Source: Herminiimonas sp. KBW02
GTDB taxonomy: Bacteria > Pseudomonadota > Gammaproteobacteria > Burkholderiales > Burkholderiaceae_D
NCBI RefSeq assembly: GCF_003852535.1
Contig: NZ_QAJP01000005.1
Span: 206,403-270,402 of the forward strand
Length of the DNA: 64,000 bases
Reading direction: 5' to 3'
Positions 34,089 to 44,492 of this stretch are shown in pieces. How positions within the stretch are numbered: the stretch's first letter is position 1; each line of letters begins with the position of its first letter. Position numbers and translations under genes: made by a program. The notes under the pieces were generated by a model. The model searched no databases and was not told the DNA's origin. It saw nothing but the letters and a program-made list of their open reading frames with translations.

Positions 34089-35459
34089 ATGAAATTGAGT
34101 ATCAGAACATTGCTGTTGGCGGCTTCCGTCGTTTTGACCCCCTTGTGGGCAAATGCCGCACAAACTGAAGAGTTCACGCTGAAAAATGGCATGAAGATCA
34201 TCGTCAATGAAGATCATCGGGCACCGACGGTTGCCCATATGGTCTGGTACCGGGTCGGTTCGGTGGATGAGCGTAATGGCGTGACCGGCGTCGCCCATGC
34301 GCTGGAACACATGATGTTCAAAGGCACGAAGAAGCTGAAGCCGGGCGAGTTCAGCAAACGCGTCGCTCAGCTGGGCGGCCGCGAAAATGCCTTTACCAGC
34401 AAGGATTACACCGCTTATTTCCAGCAAATCGAGAAATCCAAGCTGGAAGCCGTGATGGCGCTGGAAGCGGATCGCATGGCGAACCTGGTGGTGGATAAGA
34501 ATGAATTCGCCAAGGAAATCCGCGTTGTGATGGAAGAGCGCCGCCTGCGCACCGACGACCAGCCGACCTCCAAATTATATGAAGCCTTGTCGGCTACAAC
34601 CTATGCCGTCCATCCTTACCGTAATCCCATCATAGGCTGGATGGACGATCTGCAGAATATGACCGCGCATGATGTCAAAGCCTGGCACGACACCTGGTAT
34701 GCACCGAACAATGCAACGATGGTGGTCTCAGGTGATGTCGAGCCGAAGAAGGTATTCGCTTTGGCAGAAAAGTATTTCGGCTCCTATCCGGCCAAAACAC
34801 TGACCCGTACCCGTCCGCAAAACGAGCCACCGCAAGAGGGCATCAAGCGCGTGACAGTCAAGGCGCCAGCGGAAAATCCATATGTGGTGCTGGCGTTCAA
34901 GGTACCTGCCTTGCGGGATATTGCGAAGGACGACGATGCATATGCGCTGGATGTACTGTCAGCCGTGCTTGATGGCTATGACAACGCACGCCTGAGCGCG
35001 AAGCTGGTACGTACTGATCGGGTAGCGAATGATGTGGGCGCGTCGTACTCGGGAATCTCGCGTGGCCCGGTGCTGTTCATCCTCGATGGCACACCTGCGC
35101 AAGGTACTACGACGGAACAATTGGAAAAACTCTTGCGTGCCGAAGTTGAGCGCGTCGCTAATGAAGGCGTTTCGGAAGCCGAGTTGAAACGCGTGAAAAC
35201 CCAATTGATCGCGAGCCAGATTTACAAGCGTGATTCTGTCTTCGGTCAGGCGATGGAAATCGGCGTGATGGAAATGTCCGGCTTCTCTTATAAAGATACC
35301 GATCGTGTGATTGAAAAATTACGCGCGGTGACACCGCAGCAGGTGCAGGCGGTGGCGCAGAAATATTTTGGCGATGATGCGTTGACGGTAGGCACGCTGG
35401 TGCCGTTGCCGGTGACTGAGAAAAAACCAGCCGCTGCGCCTGCTGGTTTGCGTCACTAA
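34089..35459 (+). CDS. M16 family zinc metallopeptidase (active-site subunit)
   Basis: A 456-residue exported peptidase of the insulinase/pitrilysin family. It has a signal peptide (MKLSIRTLLLAASVVLTPLWANAAQ). The inverted zinc motif is HALEH in GVTGVAHALEHMMFKGT, with the downstream glutamate in VVMEERRLR (the H-x2-E-H...E pattern). The C-terminal half is the second M16 domain, with the usual R/Y region. The next gene encodes a paralogue lacking the zinc site, so the two likely form a heterodimer in the periplasm, as in mitochondrial processing peptidase and YmxG/PqqL-type pairs. The start ATG at 34089 is chosen because it opens the signal peptide. Confidence 0.92.
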   Translation: MKLSIRTLLLAASVVLTPLWANAAQTEEFTLKNGMKIIVNEDHRAPTVAHMVWYRVGSVDERNGVTGVAHALEHMMFKGTKKLKPGEFSKRVAQLGGRENAFTSKDYTAYFQQIEKSKLEAVMALEADRMANLVVDKNEFAKEIRVVMEERRLRTDDQPTSKLYEALSATTYAVHPYRNPIIGWMDDLQNMTAHDVKAWHDTWYAPNNATMVVSGDVEPKKVFALAEKYFGSYPAKTLTRTRPQNEPPQEGIKRVTVKAPAENPYVVLAFKVPALRDIAKDDDAYALDVLSAVLDGYDNARLSAKLVRTDRVANDVGASYSGISRGPVLFILDGTPAQGTTTEQLEKLLRAEVERVANEGVSEAELKRVKTQLIASQIYKRDSVFGQAMEIGVMEMSGFSYKDTDRVIEKLRAVTPQQVQAVAQKYFGDDALTVGTLVPLPVTEKKPAAAPAGLRH

Positions 35460-35497
35460 GTATGCAAGCTATCTACCTATAGAAATCCGGAGTCTAG

Positions 35498-36811
35498 ATG
35501 TTAAAAATTATTAGCAGCGTTGTACTGTGTGTCGCGTGCAATGCTTCGTATGCCGCCTTGCAGATACAGTCGTGGACCTTGAGCAATGGTGCGCGCGTCC
35601 TCTTTGTCGAAAACCACACGATACCGATGCTGGATGTCAGTGTCGATTTTGACGCCGGTTCCCGTCGTGATCCGGCCGGTAAATCCGGTACCGCCGCGTT
35701 GACCAGTGCCATGCTGGCGCGCGGCATACATGCAGCGCCGACGGGCAATGAAGCGGCCCTGAATGAGGCGCAAATTTCCGATGCTTTCGCCGATACTGCG
35801 GCACAACGCGGTGGTCGCCTCGACGATGACCGGGCGGGTGCGACTTTGCGTACGCTGGTGACGGAGCGTGAGACGGCGGTGTCCTTGCTGGCTCGCGTAC
35901 TGGCCTATCCGAGCTTCCCTGAAGAAATCCTGACGCGTGACAAGGCACGTACCATTGCCGCCATCAAGGAAAGCCTGACCAAGCCGGAAGCCATTGCCGG
36001 CAAGGCCTTCAGCAAACGTCTGTATGGCAACCATCCATATGGACAGCAGCCTGATGTTGCCTCGATAGCAGCGATTACGCGTGACGACTTGCTGGCTTTT
36101 CATCGGCAATACTATGTCGCTAATCGTGCAGTTGTTGCCCTGATCGGCGATGTGACGCGCGCCGAGGCTGATCAGATCGCGCAGCAACTGACACAGCGTT
36201 TGCCGCAAGGTGCGCCGTTGCCAGCTTTGCCGCCGGTAGTGATCGCGCCGGGGCAGGAAGAGCGGATTGCGCATCAGGCGACACAGGCGCATATTCTGAT
36301 CGGCATGCCTGGGATGGCACGGCACGATCCTGATCATTTCGCGTTAACGGTTGGCAACTATGTATTGGGTGGCGGCGGTTTTGTTTCGCGTCTGATGCAG
36401 CAAGTGCGTGAACAGCGCGGCCTGACATATGGCGTCAGCAGCTACTTCATTCCTATGGCGCAGCCTGGTCCGTTCCAGATTTCCCTGCAGACCAAGAAAG
36501 AACAGGCGAATGAAGCTTTGCAAGTGGTGCGTTCTACGGTTGCCGACTACTTGCGCGACGGCCCGACGCCTGCAGAGCTGAAGGCAGCCAAAGATAATCT
36601 GGTGGGTGGCTTTGCATTGCGTATCGACAGCAACAAAAAGATATTGGAAAACATAGCCGCGATCGGTTTTTACGACTTGCCGCTGGATTACCTGGATACC
36701 TGGACCGACAAGGTCAGCAAGGTGACGGCAGCTGAAATCAAGGCCGCTTTCCAGCGCAAGATACAGTTGGATAAATTGGCAACAGTTGTAGTCGGTGCTG
36801 CCGATAAATAA
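35498..36811 (+). CDS. M16 family protein without zinc-binding motif
   Basis: A 437-residue exported paralogue of the preceding peptidase. It has a signal peptide (about residues 1-20, ending SYAALQ), then the M16 N-terminal domain (WTLSNGARVLFVENHTIPMLDVSVDFDAGSR). At the place of HxxEH it reads GTAALTSAMLARG, so both histidines and the glutamate are missing. The C-terminal domain keeps the family's glycine-rich loop, YVLGGGGFVSRLMQQVREQRGLTYGVSSYF. It is therefore the non-catalytic, substrate-guiding partner. Start: ATG at 35498, with GGAG five bases upstream. It is 38 bases after the active subunit, in one operon. Confidence 0.9.
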   Translation: MLKIISSVVLCVACNASYAALQIQSWTLSNGARVLFVENHTIPMLDVSVDFDAGSRRDPAGKSGTAALTSAMLARGIHAAPTGNEAALNEAQISDAFADTAAQRGGRLDDDRAGATLRTLVTERETAVSLLARVLAYPSFPEEILTRDKARTIAAIKESLTKPEAIAGKAFSKRLYGNHPYGQQPDVASIAAITRDDLLAFHRQYYVANRAVVALIGDVTRAEADQIAQQLTQRLPQGAPLPALPPVVIAPGQEERIAHQATQAHILIGMPGMARHDPDHFALTVGNYVLGGGGFVSRLMQQVREQRGLTYGVSSYFIPMAQPGPFQISLQTKKEQANEALQVVRSTVADYLRDGPTPAELKAAKDNLVGGFALRIDSNKKILENIAAIGFYDLPLDYLDTWTDKVSKVTAAEIKAAFQRKIQLDKLATVVVGAADK

Positions 36812-36910
36812 GCCTCCGGCAGCAAACGTACTGGCGCGCGTGGGTTGTACTCATTACAATCCACGCTGCAAATACTTTTCCACGGCCGATCCCGCCCGCC
36901 GTTGCCCGCC

Positions 36911-38483
<1,573 letters not shown>

Positions 38484-38490
38484 TAAAACG

Positions 38491-38514
38491 AAGGGACCTT
38501 ACGGTCCCTTTTTT
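38491..38514. terminator. Intrinsic terminator after the ferredoxin gene
   Basis: GGGACC (38493-38498) pairs with GGTCCC (38503-38508) around a TTAC loop, followed by T6. It lies between convergent genes. Confidence 0.9.
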
Positions 38515-38526
38515 ATTCTTGTTTGT

Positions 38527-39618
38527 TCAGTCTGTACTCATGACTTTGTTACGTCCGGCTTTCTTGGCCTGATACAGCGCGAGATCGGCCTTGGCGAGTA
38601 ATTGCTGGGCGACAGCGGAGCTTTCCTGTTTATCCGCCGTATTTACACTGGCCACGCCTATTGAGACGGTGGCGTGCAGTTCCTCCCCACTGTTGAGCGC
38701 GATAGGGCGGCCGTTCACACTGGCGCGTATGCGCTCGGCCACCACCAGCGCCGCATCCAGCGGTGCATCTATCAGCAGCACGACAAATTCTTCGCCACCG
38801 AAACGACCAAGTGCATCGCTCAGGCGCAATTCAGCCTTGATGCGGTTCGCCACCTCGCACAAGACTTCATCGCCACCCTGATGTCCGAAGTTGTCGTTCA
38901 CTTTCTTGAAGTGGTCGAGGTCGATATACATGGCGGACAAGGCGTAGCCATGTCTTTGCGTGCGCCCGACTTCTTCCAGCAGGCGGCGTTCCACATAGCG
39001 CCGGTTGTTGACGCCGGTTAACGGGTCGGTCAGACCTATGTGCTGCAGGCGTTCGTTGTTAATGACGTTTTCTACACAGATGGCGACGATGGATGCGCGA
39101 TGCTGCAAGAAATCGCTCGCCATATTCGCAGTGAAGCGCGTCGGGTCGAGGCTGCCCAGGCTGAGCCAGCCGATCAGGGTGTTACGGCGTATCAACGGCA
39201 GAATGGCAACGCTGGCCGGCTTCAGTACCGTATCCGGAAACAGGCGGCGGTGTTGCATGGTGTTGTACGGTCCGAGCGATGGCTTGCGGGCCGGATGCGC
39301 GATCTCACCGACGCCATCCTTTTCTTCGACGAACAATAGGTTTGGATAGTCGCTGATATCGATGCGCAGGTCACTCAGGATGCGGCGGATTTCCGCCGCA
39401 GGATCGATCAGCGAGAGCGTGATTACATCGAGCTCCGATGCTTCGGTCAGCGTGTCAAAGACACTGTCTATCAATTCCTGGAAGGTATTCGCGCCGATGA
39501 ACTTCAGGTCGAATTCCTGATAGCGCTGCATGATTTGCTGATTGCGATGCGCCTGCTCCAGCAACAATTTCAGTTGGGTGCGCAACTGCGAATTTTCAGT
39601 AACCAGCTTGTTAGACAT
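38527..39618 (-). CDS. Diguanylate cyclase with N-terminal GAF/DUF484-like domain
   Basis: A 363-residue cytosolic GGDEF protein that should make cyclic di-GMP. It begins with a coiled-coil helix (LVTENSQLRTQLKLLLEQAHRNQ). A sensory domain resembling DUF484/GAF follows (about residues 35-185; ELDVITLSLIDPAAE, RNTLIGWLSLGSLDP). The GGDEF domain comes last, with the active site RFGGEEF and the segments DPLTGVNNRRYVERRL and DLDHFKKVNDNFGHQGGDEVL. There is no obvious I-site RxxD before GGEEF (LRLSDALGRFGGEEF reads RLSD, five residues upstream, which could serve), so product inhibition is possible. It stands alone. Confidence 0.92.
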   Translation of the reverse strand: MSNKLVTENSQLRTQLKLLLEQAHRNQQIMQRYQEFDLKFIGANTFQELIDSVFDTLTEASELDVITLSLIDPAAEIRRILSDLRIDISDYPNLLFVEEKDGVGEIAHPARKPSLGPYNTMQHRRLFPDTVLKPASVAILPLIRRNTLIGWLSLGSLDPTRFTANMASDFLQHRASIVAICVENVINNERLQHIGLTDPLTGVNNRRYVERRLLEEVGRTQRHGYALSAMYIDLDHFKKVNDNFGHQGGDEVLCEVANRIKAELRLSDALGRFGGEEFVVLLIDAPLDAALVVAERIRASVNGRPIALNSGEELHATVSIGVASVNTADKQESSAVAQQLLAKADLALYQAKKAGRNKVMSTD

Positions 39619-39720
39619 CGATGTCAGGTCAGGGCGGCGGTAGGGAAGTAGTAATCAGGACGCAGTAATAACGTGCTGCATACTACCTTGATGCTTACTT
39701 CATAGCAATTTTTGTGCGCG

Positions 39721-40572
39721 TCAGAAAACCGGATCGACGCTCACATTTTGGCCGACGCGCAAAACCGTACCTGCACCGTTGAGCACGACGGCATTCATGC
39801 CGAAGGTAATGCTGCCATCGACTTTTGGGTTGGCGCGGTAAGTGCCGAGGATATCCAGCGGGTCTGGGCCAAATTCACCAGTGGCCTGATCGACCGATGG
39901 TAACGGGCAGCGCGGACAAGGCTTGACCGGTTTCAGGGCAGCGGCGGTAAATTGGTAAACCTCGGCCAGGTCTTCTTCAAACGGTGCGATGTCGCTGAAC
40001 ACCAGATTCGGGCGGAAGCGGTTCATCGGAACCGGGTTGCGACCTTGTGCGACCAGCTTTTCATTCAGGTCTTCGAGTGAACCTGTGCCGATGACCAGCA
40101 TCGGGTAACCGTCGGAGAACAGTACCGGTACTTCGGCGTCATTCGTCCATTTTTTGCTCGAATAACGTGTTGCATCCGGATGAAAACGTACCAGGCGGCA
40201 TTTCACACCGAGTGCGTTCGAGAACCACAGCGCGGTGGTGTCATCGCAATCATAGGCTTCAAGCTGGTCGTCCCAGACTTGTACACGGATGCGTTTTTCG
40301 TCTTCCGGATCGGGCAGACCGAGCGGTACTTCCAGGCGCAGCATGCCGGGTGCGCGTAATTCCAGCGTATCGGCCTTGATGCGTGGAGCGATCAAGGCCA
40401 TCTTTGGATATTCGCGCTGCGTCAGTGCATCGCCGTTTTCATCGACGATCATCCATTCACGGTCATAAATCTGTTCGCTCATCAAACCTGCTTCTGTGAG
40501 CGTTGCTTCGCGCAGCGAAATACCGGCGCAGGATTTGATGGGGTAGAGATTCAGTTCGGTGAGGATGGGCAT
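39721..40572 (-). CDS. MOSC-domain molybdenum cofactor protein (YcbX/mARC-like)
   Basis: A 283-residue protein with an N-terminal MOSC beta-barrel domain (LTELNLYPIKSCAGISLREA) and a C-terminal MOSC domain. The likely molybdenum-ligand cysteine lies in KPCPRCPLPSVDQATGE near the C-terminus, as in YcbX and the mitochondrial amidoxime reducing component. Such enzymes reduce N-hydroxylated bases and other N-oxygenated compounds. It lacks the C-terminal ferredoxin domain of E. coli YcbX, so a separate electron donor is needed. Start: ATG at 40572. An accessory islet begins upstream of it. Confidence 0.85.
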   Translation of the reverse strand: MPILTELNLYPIKSCAGISLREATLTEAGLMSEQIYDREWMIVDENGDALTQREYPKMALIAPRIKADTLELRAPGMLRLEVPLGLPDPEDEKRIRVQVWDDQLEAYDCDDTTALWFSNALGVKCRLVRFHPDATRYSSKKWTNDAEVPVLFSDGYPMLVIGTGSLEDLNEKLVAQGRNPVPMNRFRPNLVFSDIAPFEEDLAEVYQFTAAALKPVKPCPRCPLPSVDQATGEFGPDPLDILGTYRANPKVDGSITFGMNAVVLNGAGTVLRVGQNVSVDPVF

Positions 40573-41127
40573 GGATCAGTAGGGTATAGGGAGATGTGTC
40601 GCCAGTTCCGGCGAATGGCGAGACATGATCCTGAGCAAATGTGGGAGCTATTAGGTGTCAGCTATGTGGCAATTGTGTGATTCTTGCTTAATGCAGAAAT
40701 TCTAGCATGCCTGCAACGGAGCGATATCGGGACATTTGCAGGTGTTTCCATTAGGTGACGGTTTTCAGTGCCCACCATTGACGAGCAGTGGTCTAAAGCT
40801 TTTACGCATGGGCTGGTTCATGGCTGCCTGTTTAGCTGCCTTATTCAAAGCTCGCCGTCGTGAGCTCATCGGTGGTGGGGCGGAGTAATCTCTCTTTAAG
40901 TTTATCTTTCCATGTGTCTGGTGACCTTTGTGAGTGCCCGGTACATGGGGAGTATGCATTTTTTAAAACTCCATTCCAAAGGTAGATAGTCCTTCCGCAA
41001 AAGCATCCTAGCCAGAAGTAGAATTTTCTCGTTGAAGAGCTCTATAGCATGATGAAGCCGCGATGCACAGACAGCCAGACTATTTCAGCCATCGAACGCG
41101 GTTGTGCAAGATGCACGTCGAGACTAG
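40573..41127. other. Gene-poor left part of an accessory islet
   Basis: About 555 bases that hold only one weakly supported small ORF (40765-40959, minus strand). The rest shows many stop codons in all frames I followed, a lower GC look than the flanking genes, and no terminator, repeat or tRNA. I see no integrase, transposase or flanking direct repeats. It may be debris of a larger insertion. Confidence 0.4.
40765..40959 (-). CDS. Small basic ORF of unknown function
   Basis: A 64-residue, strongly basic ORF with no hydrophobic span. It starts MHTPHVPGTHKGHQTHGK (four His in the first 16 residues) and continues with an Arg/Lys/Ala-rich helix-like stretch (SSRRRALNKAAKQAAMN). GGAG lies nine bases before the ATG, a fair ribosome binding site and the main reason to list it. 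I do not recognise a family. It is in the accessory islet and could be a remnant or a small nucleic-acid-binding protein. Confidence 0.3.
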   Translation of the reverse strand: MHTPHVPGTHKGHQTHGKINLKRDYSAPPPMSSRRRALNKAAKQAAMNQPMRKSFRPLLVNGGH

Positions 41128-41331
41128 CTCAAAGCTGCGAAAGAAATTGCTGCAAAAGCAGTCAAGGCAGGTAATCCACCAAGTATTCCACTTCTTGGAT
41201 TATTAGAAGTTCAAGGAGTTATGACGGCATTCGCCATAACTAATCTGGAATGGATAGTGCCAATAGGACAAAATAATGCGAGGAAAGAAACAGATGCCCA
41301 TCTCTTTTGGGCATGGATGCGCGGTCAGTGA
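41128..41331 (+). pseudogene. Open 3' gene fragment overlapping the propeller gene start
   Basis: An open stretch of 67 codons with protein-like composition and no start codon at its 5' end: LKAAKEIAAKAVKAGNPPSI, then PLLGLLEVQGVMTAFAITNL, ending FWAWMRGQ and TGA at 41329-41331. It is cut off upstream by an in-frame TAG at 41125-41127, beyond which the same frame holds more stops. It overlaps the next gene by 56 bases in another frame. It looks like the C-terminal end of a lost larger protein. A short translated form from the ATG at 41221 is possible but has a Shine-Dalgarno only two bases away. Confidence 0.35.
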
Positions 41332-42304
41332 TGATATTTTTTGTGTCGCTTCGTTCTTGGATGAGTTTGATCCTGATACTGAATTTACGAGGATATTCAT
41401 CCTAAACTTGTCATCCAAAATGCTTTGGATGCATCATGACATTGCTGATCGCACGATTATTTCGATGGCACTTAGACCCGGATCAGACGGTCTTGCTAGA
41501 GCATGCGGCGCCCTGAGTGACTACGGAAAATTCCAATTATTCAACTCGACGGAAATAATAGAAGAAGAAATTCCGGCATATGGGGCTGAGGATAATCGAG
41601 ATGATGGCTTAACTTTCGCGGCCATTAGCCATATAGGCAATAGAGTGTATGCGTGTGGTGCAGTGGGTCGTATCTATCGACGCGACGATGGCGGTTGGGT
41701 GCAAATTGCTACGGAGATTTTCAGCGCCGCCTTACAAAATCTTCGATCCTTTATTGGCTCTGAGGCGCAAGAGCAGCCTCAAGATATTTTAAATTTAACA
41801 AAAAGAATAAGTGCAATTTGTAACTTTGAGCACATCGCTGGAGTGTCCGAGAACGATATATATGTCTGCGGTAATAATGGAAAAATTGTTCATTGGGATG
41901 GTAAATCTTGGCATGATTTAAGTGCCCCAACCCGACAACACCTACACTACATACATTGCCATTCTCCAGATGAGGTCTACGTTTGCGGTCATAGCGGAAC
42001 ACTTTTGATGGGGAATGCCAGGGATGGATTTCGTCACTTCGCAATTGGGCGAAACGATCTGAATTTTTGGACCGTTCAAAAATTCAATGGGGCTGTTTAC
42101 GTAGGAACGGCTGTGGGATTATTTCAGGCAGAGGAGTCGAAGATAAGGAGTGTGGACTTTGGGTTGCCTGAATTGCCCCATTATTTCACTGTACAGGCGC
42201 TAGATTCTAGCAAGCGGGTGTTTTGGGTTGTGGCGGATAAATTTCTGCTCAGACTTGATGGTGGAGTTTGGAAAAAAATAGACCACCCAGATAACACTCT
42301 TTAG
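41276..42304 (+). CDS. Propeller-like repeat protein, orphan in accessory islet
   Basis: A 342-residue protein of no family I can name. It has degenerate repeats of about 40-50 residues with the pattern hydrophobic-Y-x-C-G-x-x-G-x-I/L-x(4)-D-G-x-W. Examples are RVYACGAVGRIYRRDDGGW, DIYVCGNNGKIVHWDGKSW, EVYVCGHSGTLLMGNARDGF and AVYVGTAVGLFQAEESK. This is the look of a beta-propeller. There is no signal peptide, so it is probably cytosolic. Start: ATG at 41276 with AGGA seven bases upstream; the ATG at 41294 with GAGGA is also possible. Codon choice is more AT-rich than the neighbours, suggesting transfer. Similar proteins can sit next to polymorphic toxin genes as immunity-like partners, which is inference. 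Confidence 0.6.
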   Translation: MRGKKQMPISFGHGCAVSDDIFCVASFLDEFDPDTEFTRIFILNLSSKMLWMHHDIADRTIISMALRPGSDGLARACGALSDYGKFQLFNSTEIIEEEIPAYGAEDNRDDGLTFAAISHIGNRVYACGAVGRIYRRDDGGWVQIATEIFSAALQNLRSFIGSEAQEQPQDILNLTKRISAICNFEHIAGVSENDIYVCGNNGKIVHWDGKSWHDLSAPTRQHLHYIHCHSPDEVYVCGHSGTLLMGNARDGFRHFAIGRNDLNFWTVQKFNGAVYVGTAVGLFQAEESKIRSVDFGLPELPHYFTVQALDSSKRVFWVVADKFLLRLDGGVWKKIDHPDNTL

Positions 42305-42433
42305 CATCTCATGGCGAAAGCCAATGCCGCATTCTGTCAGTAGGTTCTCGGACATCTCTCGTCGCTCGAGTGAGGGTAAAAACTGCTGCACTCTTGAACT
42401 TGGTATCCCCAACCTGTCCCCGTTTTTGGAATT

Positions 42434-42475
42434 CGGCAAACAATAGGAATGCTCGATGCTTCCTGTTGTTTGCCG
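42434..42475. repeat. Long imperfect hairpin at the islet's right end
   Basis: Arms at 42434-42449 and 42460-42475 pair over 16 positions with one G-T type mismatch (CGGCAAACAATAGGAA on the left), with a 10-nt loop. Just left of it, CCTGTCCCCG on + (GGGGACAGG on -) resembles a short sequence often seen beside REP-type elements and their transposases. No T-run follows, so it is not a standard terminator. The rest of 42305-42549 has no defensible gene. Confidence 0.4.
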
Positions 42476-42549
42476 CAACTCTATGAGGCGGCGGAGTTTT
42501 ATGGCCCAGTAAACTTTTACAAGTTTCACTGGGATTTGAGCAGCAGCCG

Positions 42550-43641
42550 TTAAACGTTGAACAGGAAGTTCAGTACATCGCCATCCTTGACGATGTATTC
42601 CTTGCCTTCAGCGCGCATTTTGCCAGCTTCTTTCGCACCGTTTTCACCCTTGTAGGTGATGTAGTCTTCGTAGGAAATGGTTTGCGCACGGATGAAGCCG
42701 CGTTCGAAATCGGTGTGGATGACGCCTGCAGCTTGCGGTGCAGTGGCGCCGACCGGGATGGTCCAGGCGCGTACTTCCTTCACGCCTGCGGTGAAGTAGC
42801 TTTGTAAGCCCAACAGTTTGAAGCCAGCGCGGATCAGGCGATCCAGGCCAGGTTCTTCCATGCCCATGTCGGCCAGGAATTCTTTTTTGTCGGCTTCGTC
42901 CAGGTCGGCGATTTCGGATTCGATCGCAGCGCAAATCGCGACAACGGGTGCATTCTGCGACTTGGCGTAGGCGGTCAGTGCGTCCAGCAGCGGATTGTCG
43001 GTGAAGCCGGAGTCCGACACGTTGCCGACGTACATCGCTGGCTTGGCGGTGATCAGGCACAGTGGCTTGATCAATTCCATTTCTTCCTTGTCCAGGCCCA
43101 TGGCGCGCACTGGTTTGGCTTCGTCCAGGTGCGGCATGATGCGTTCCAGCAGGGCGACCAGTTTGGACGCATCCTTGTCGCCGGAGCGTGCTTTTTTGTT
43201 TTCGCGATGGATGGCTTTTTCGACGGTGCCCATGTCGGCCAGCGCCAGTTCGGTCTGAATGACTTCGATGTCGTCGAGTGGATTGATCTTGCCTGCGACG
43301 TGAATCACGTTGTCGTCTTCAAAGCAGCGTACGACATTGACGATGGCATCGGTTTCGCGGATGTGCGCGAGGAATTGATTGCCCAGGCCTTCGCCTTTGG
43401 ATGCGCCGGCGACCAGACCTGCGATGTCGACGAATTCGACGGTGGCAGGGAGGATGCGTTCAGGTTTCACGATTTCTGCCAGAGCCTGCAGACGCGGGTC
43501 AGGTACTTCGACCATGCCGACGTTAGGCTCGATGGTGCAGAACGGATAGTTCTCAGCAGGGATGCCGGCTTTCGTGAGGGCATTGAAAAGGGTGGATTTG
43601 CCGACGTTAGGCAGGCCGACGATGCCGCATTTGAGACTCAT
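42550..43641 (-). CDS. ychF: Redox-regulated ATPase YchF
   Basis: A 363-residue Obg-family P-loop protein that prefers ATP to GTP and is linked to ribosome function and oxidative stress response. G1 is [18 protein letters not shown] at residues 8-25, and the [20 protein letters not shown] switch region follows. The C-terminal TGS domain ends with the segments [15 protein letters not shown] ([16 protein letters not shown]), [22 protein letters not shown] and the typical [15 protein letters not shown]. It is the last gene of the lolB-to-ychF minus-strand block. Confidence 0.96.
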   Translation of the reverse strand: MSLKCGIVGLPNVGKSTLFNALTKAGIPAENYPFCTIEPNVGMVEVPDPRLQALAEIVKPERILPATVEFVDIAGLVAGASKGEGLGNQFLAHIRETDAIVNVVRCFEDDNVIHVAGKINPLDDIEVIQTELALADMGTVEKAIHRENKKARSGDKDASKLVALLERIMPHLDEAKPVRAMGLDKEEMELIKPLCLITAKPAMYVGNVSDSGFTDNPLLDALTAYAKSQNAPVVAICAAIESEIADLDEADKKEFLADMGMEEPGLDRLIRAGFKLLGLQSYFTAGVKEVRAWTIPVGATAPQAAGVIHTDFERGFIRAQTISYEDYITYKGENGAKEAGKMRAEGKEYIVKDGDVLNFLFNV

Positions 43642-43742
43642 GATATGTGCTTTGCTGAGATGTGAATTAACCCGCTATTTTACCGTACCGGCACCGCTTG
43701 CCGGGATTTAAGACTTGCGCTGCCGGACGGCGTGTTGCGGAA

Positions 43743-44330
43743 TTACTTGTTGGTATGCAGTTGCATGGTGGCTGCTTCGAATTTTCCTTCGCACAGCATG
43801 GGGATGATATCCAGGCTTTTGGCAATGGCTTCGTCGATCAGCGGCTGTTCTTCCTTGCGTGGGCGGTGCAATACGAAGTCCACCACGGCTTGTTGCAGGT
43901 TCAGGGTGCGCGGGTGGCCTATGCCTATGCGCAAGCGCCAGTAATCCTGTGTGCCGAGTGCGGCGGTAATGTCTTTCAGACCATTATGTCCGCCCGATGA
44001 GCCGCCTTTCTTGAGTTTGGCGACGCCAGGCGGCAGGTCCAGTTCATCGTGTGCGACCAGAACTTCATCCGGCAGGATTTTGTAGAAGCGTGCGAGTGCG
44101 CCGACCGACTGGCCGGAGCGGTTCATGAAGGTTTGCGGTTCCAGCAGCCAGACTTCCTGGCCGGCGATCACGGTTTTGGCGGCGAGCGCATTGTATTTAC
44201 TTTCGCGCGACAAATTGCAGCGCGGCGTATTACGCGCCAATTGATCGACCAGCCAGAAGCCGGCGTTGTGGCGGGTTTGTTCGTATTCCTGGCCTGGGTT
44301 GCCGAGACCGACGATAAGGCGAATGGGCAT
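43743..44330 (-). CDS. pth: Peptidyl-tRNA hydrolase
   Basis: A 195-residue enzyme that releases tRNA from stalled peptidyl-tRNA. The family start is [30 protein letters not shown] with the catalytic His (H21). The second motif is [14 protein letters not shown], the third is [31 protein letters not shown], and the length matches. It follows rplY and precedes ychF, a gene order widespread in bacteria. Confidence 0.96.
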   Translation of the reverse strand: MPIRLIVGLGNPGQEYEQTRHNAGFWLVDQLARNTPRCNLSRESKYNALAAKTVIAGQEVWLLEPQTFMNRSGQSVGALARFYKILPDEVLVAHDELDLPPGVAKLKKGGSSGGHNGLKDITAALGTQDYWRLRIGIGHPRTLNLQQAVVDFVLHRPRKEEQPLIDEAIAKSLDIIPMLCEGKFEAATMQLHTNK

Positions 44331-44428
44331 GGCGTCGTGAAAATTGGAAAACCTGATTATCGGGGATGTAGCTTGCTTGTGTCCGCTTTATCGCAAAAAG
44401 CGCGTAAAAAAGCGCGCAAAACAAGCGT

Positions 44429-44458
44429 AAAAAAACCCGCCACAAGGACGGGTTTTTT
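44429..44458 (-). terminator. Intrinsic terminator between rplY and pth
   Basis: CCCG (44436-44439) pairs with CGGG (44449-44452), extended by A and T runs on each side to about ten pairs. It lies 35 bases past the rplY stop on the minus strand, and can also work on the plus strand. Confidence 0.75.
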
Positions 44459-44492
44459 ATTGTCCGACCAAAGCCGGACAAGTATTTGCTGA

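Noticed and set aside
42200-42529. A 109-codon open frame on the minus strand at the islet's right end
   Set aside because: It overlaps the end of the propeller gene and the hairpin, has no ribosome binding site or domain, and looks like chance or remnant sequence.
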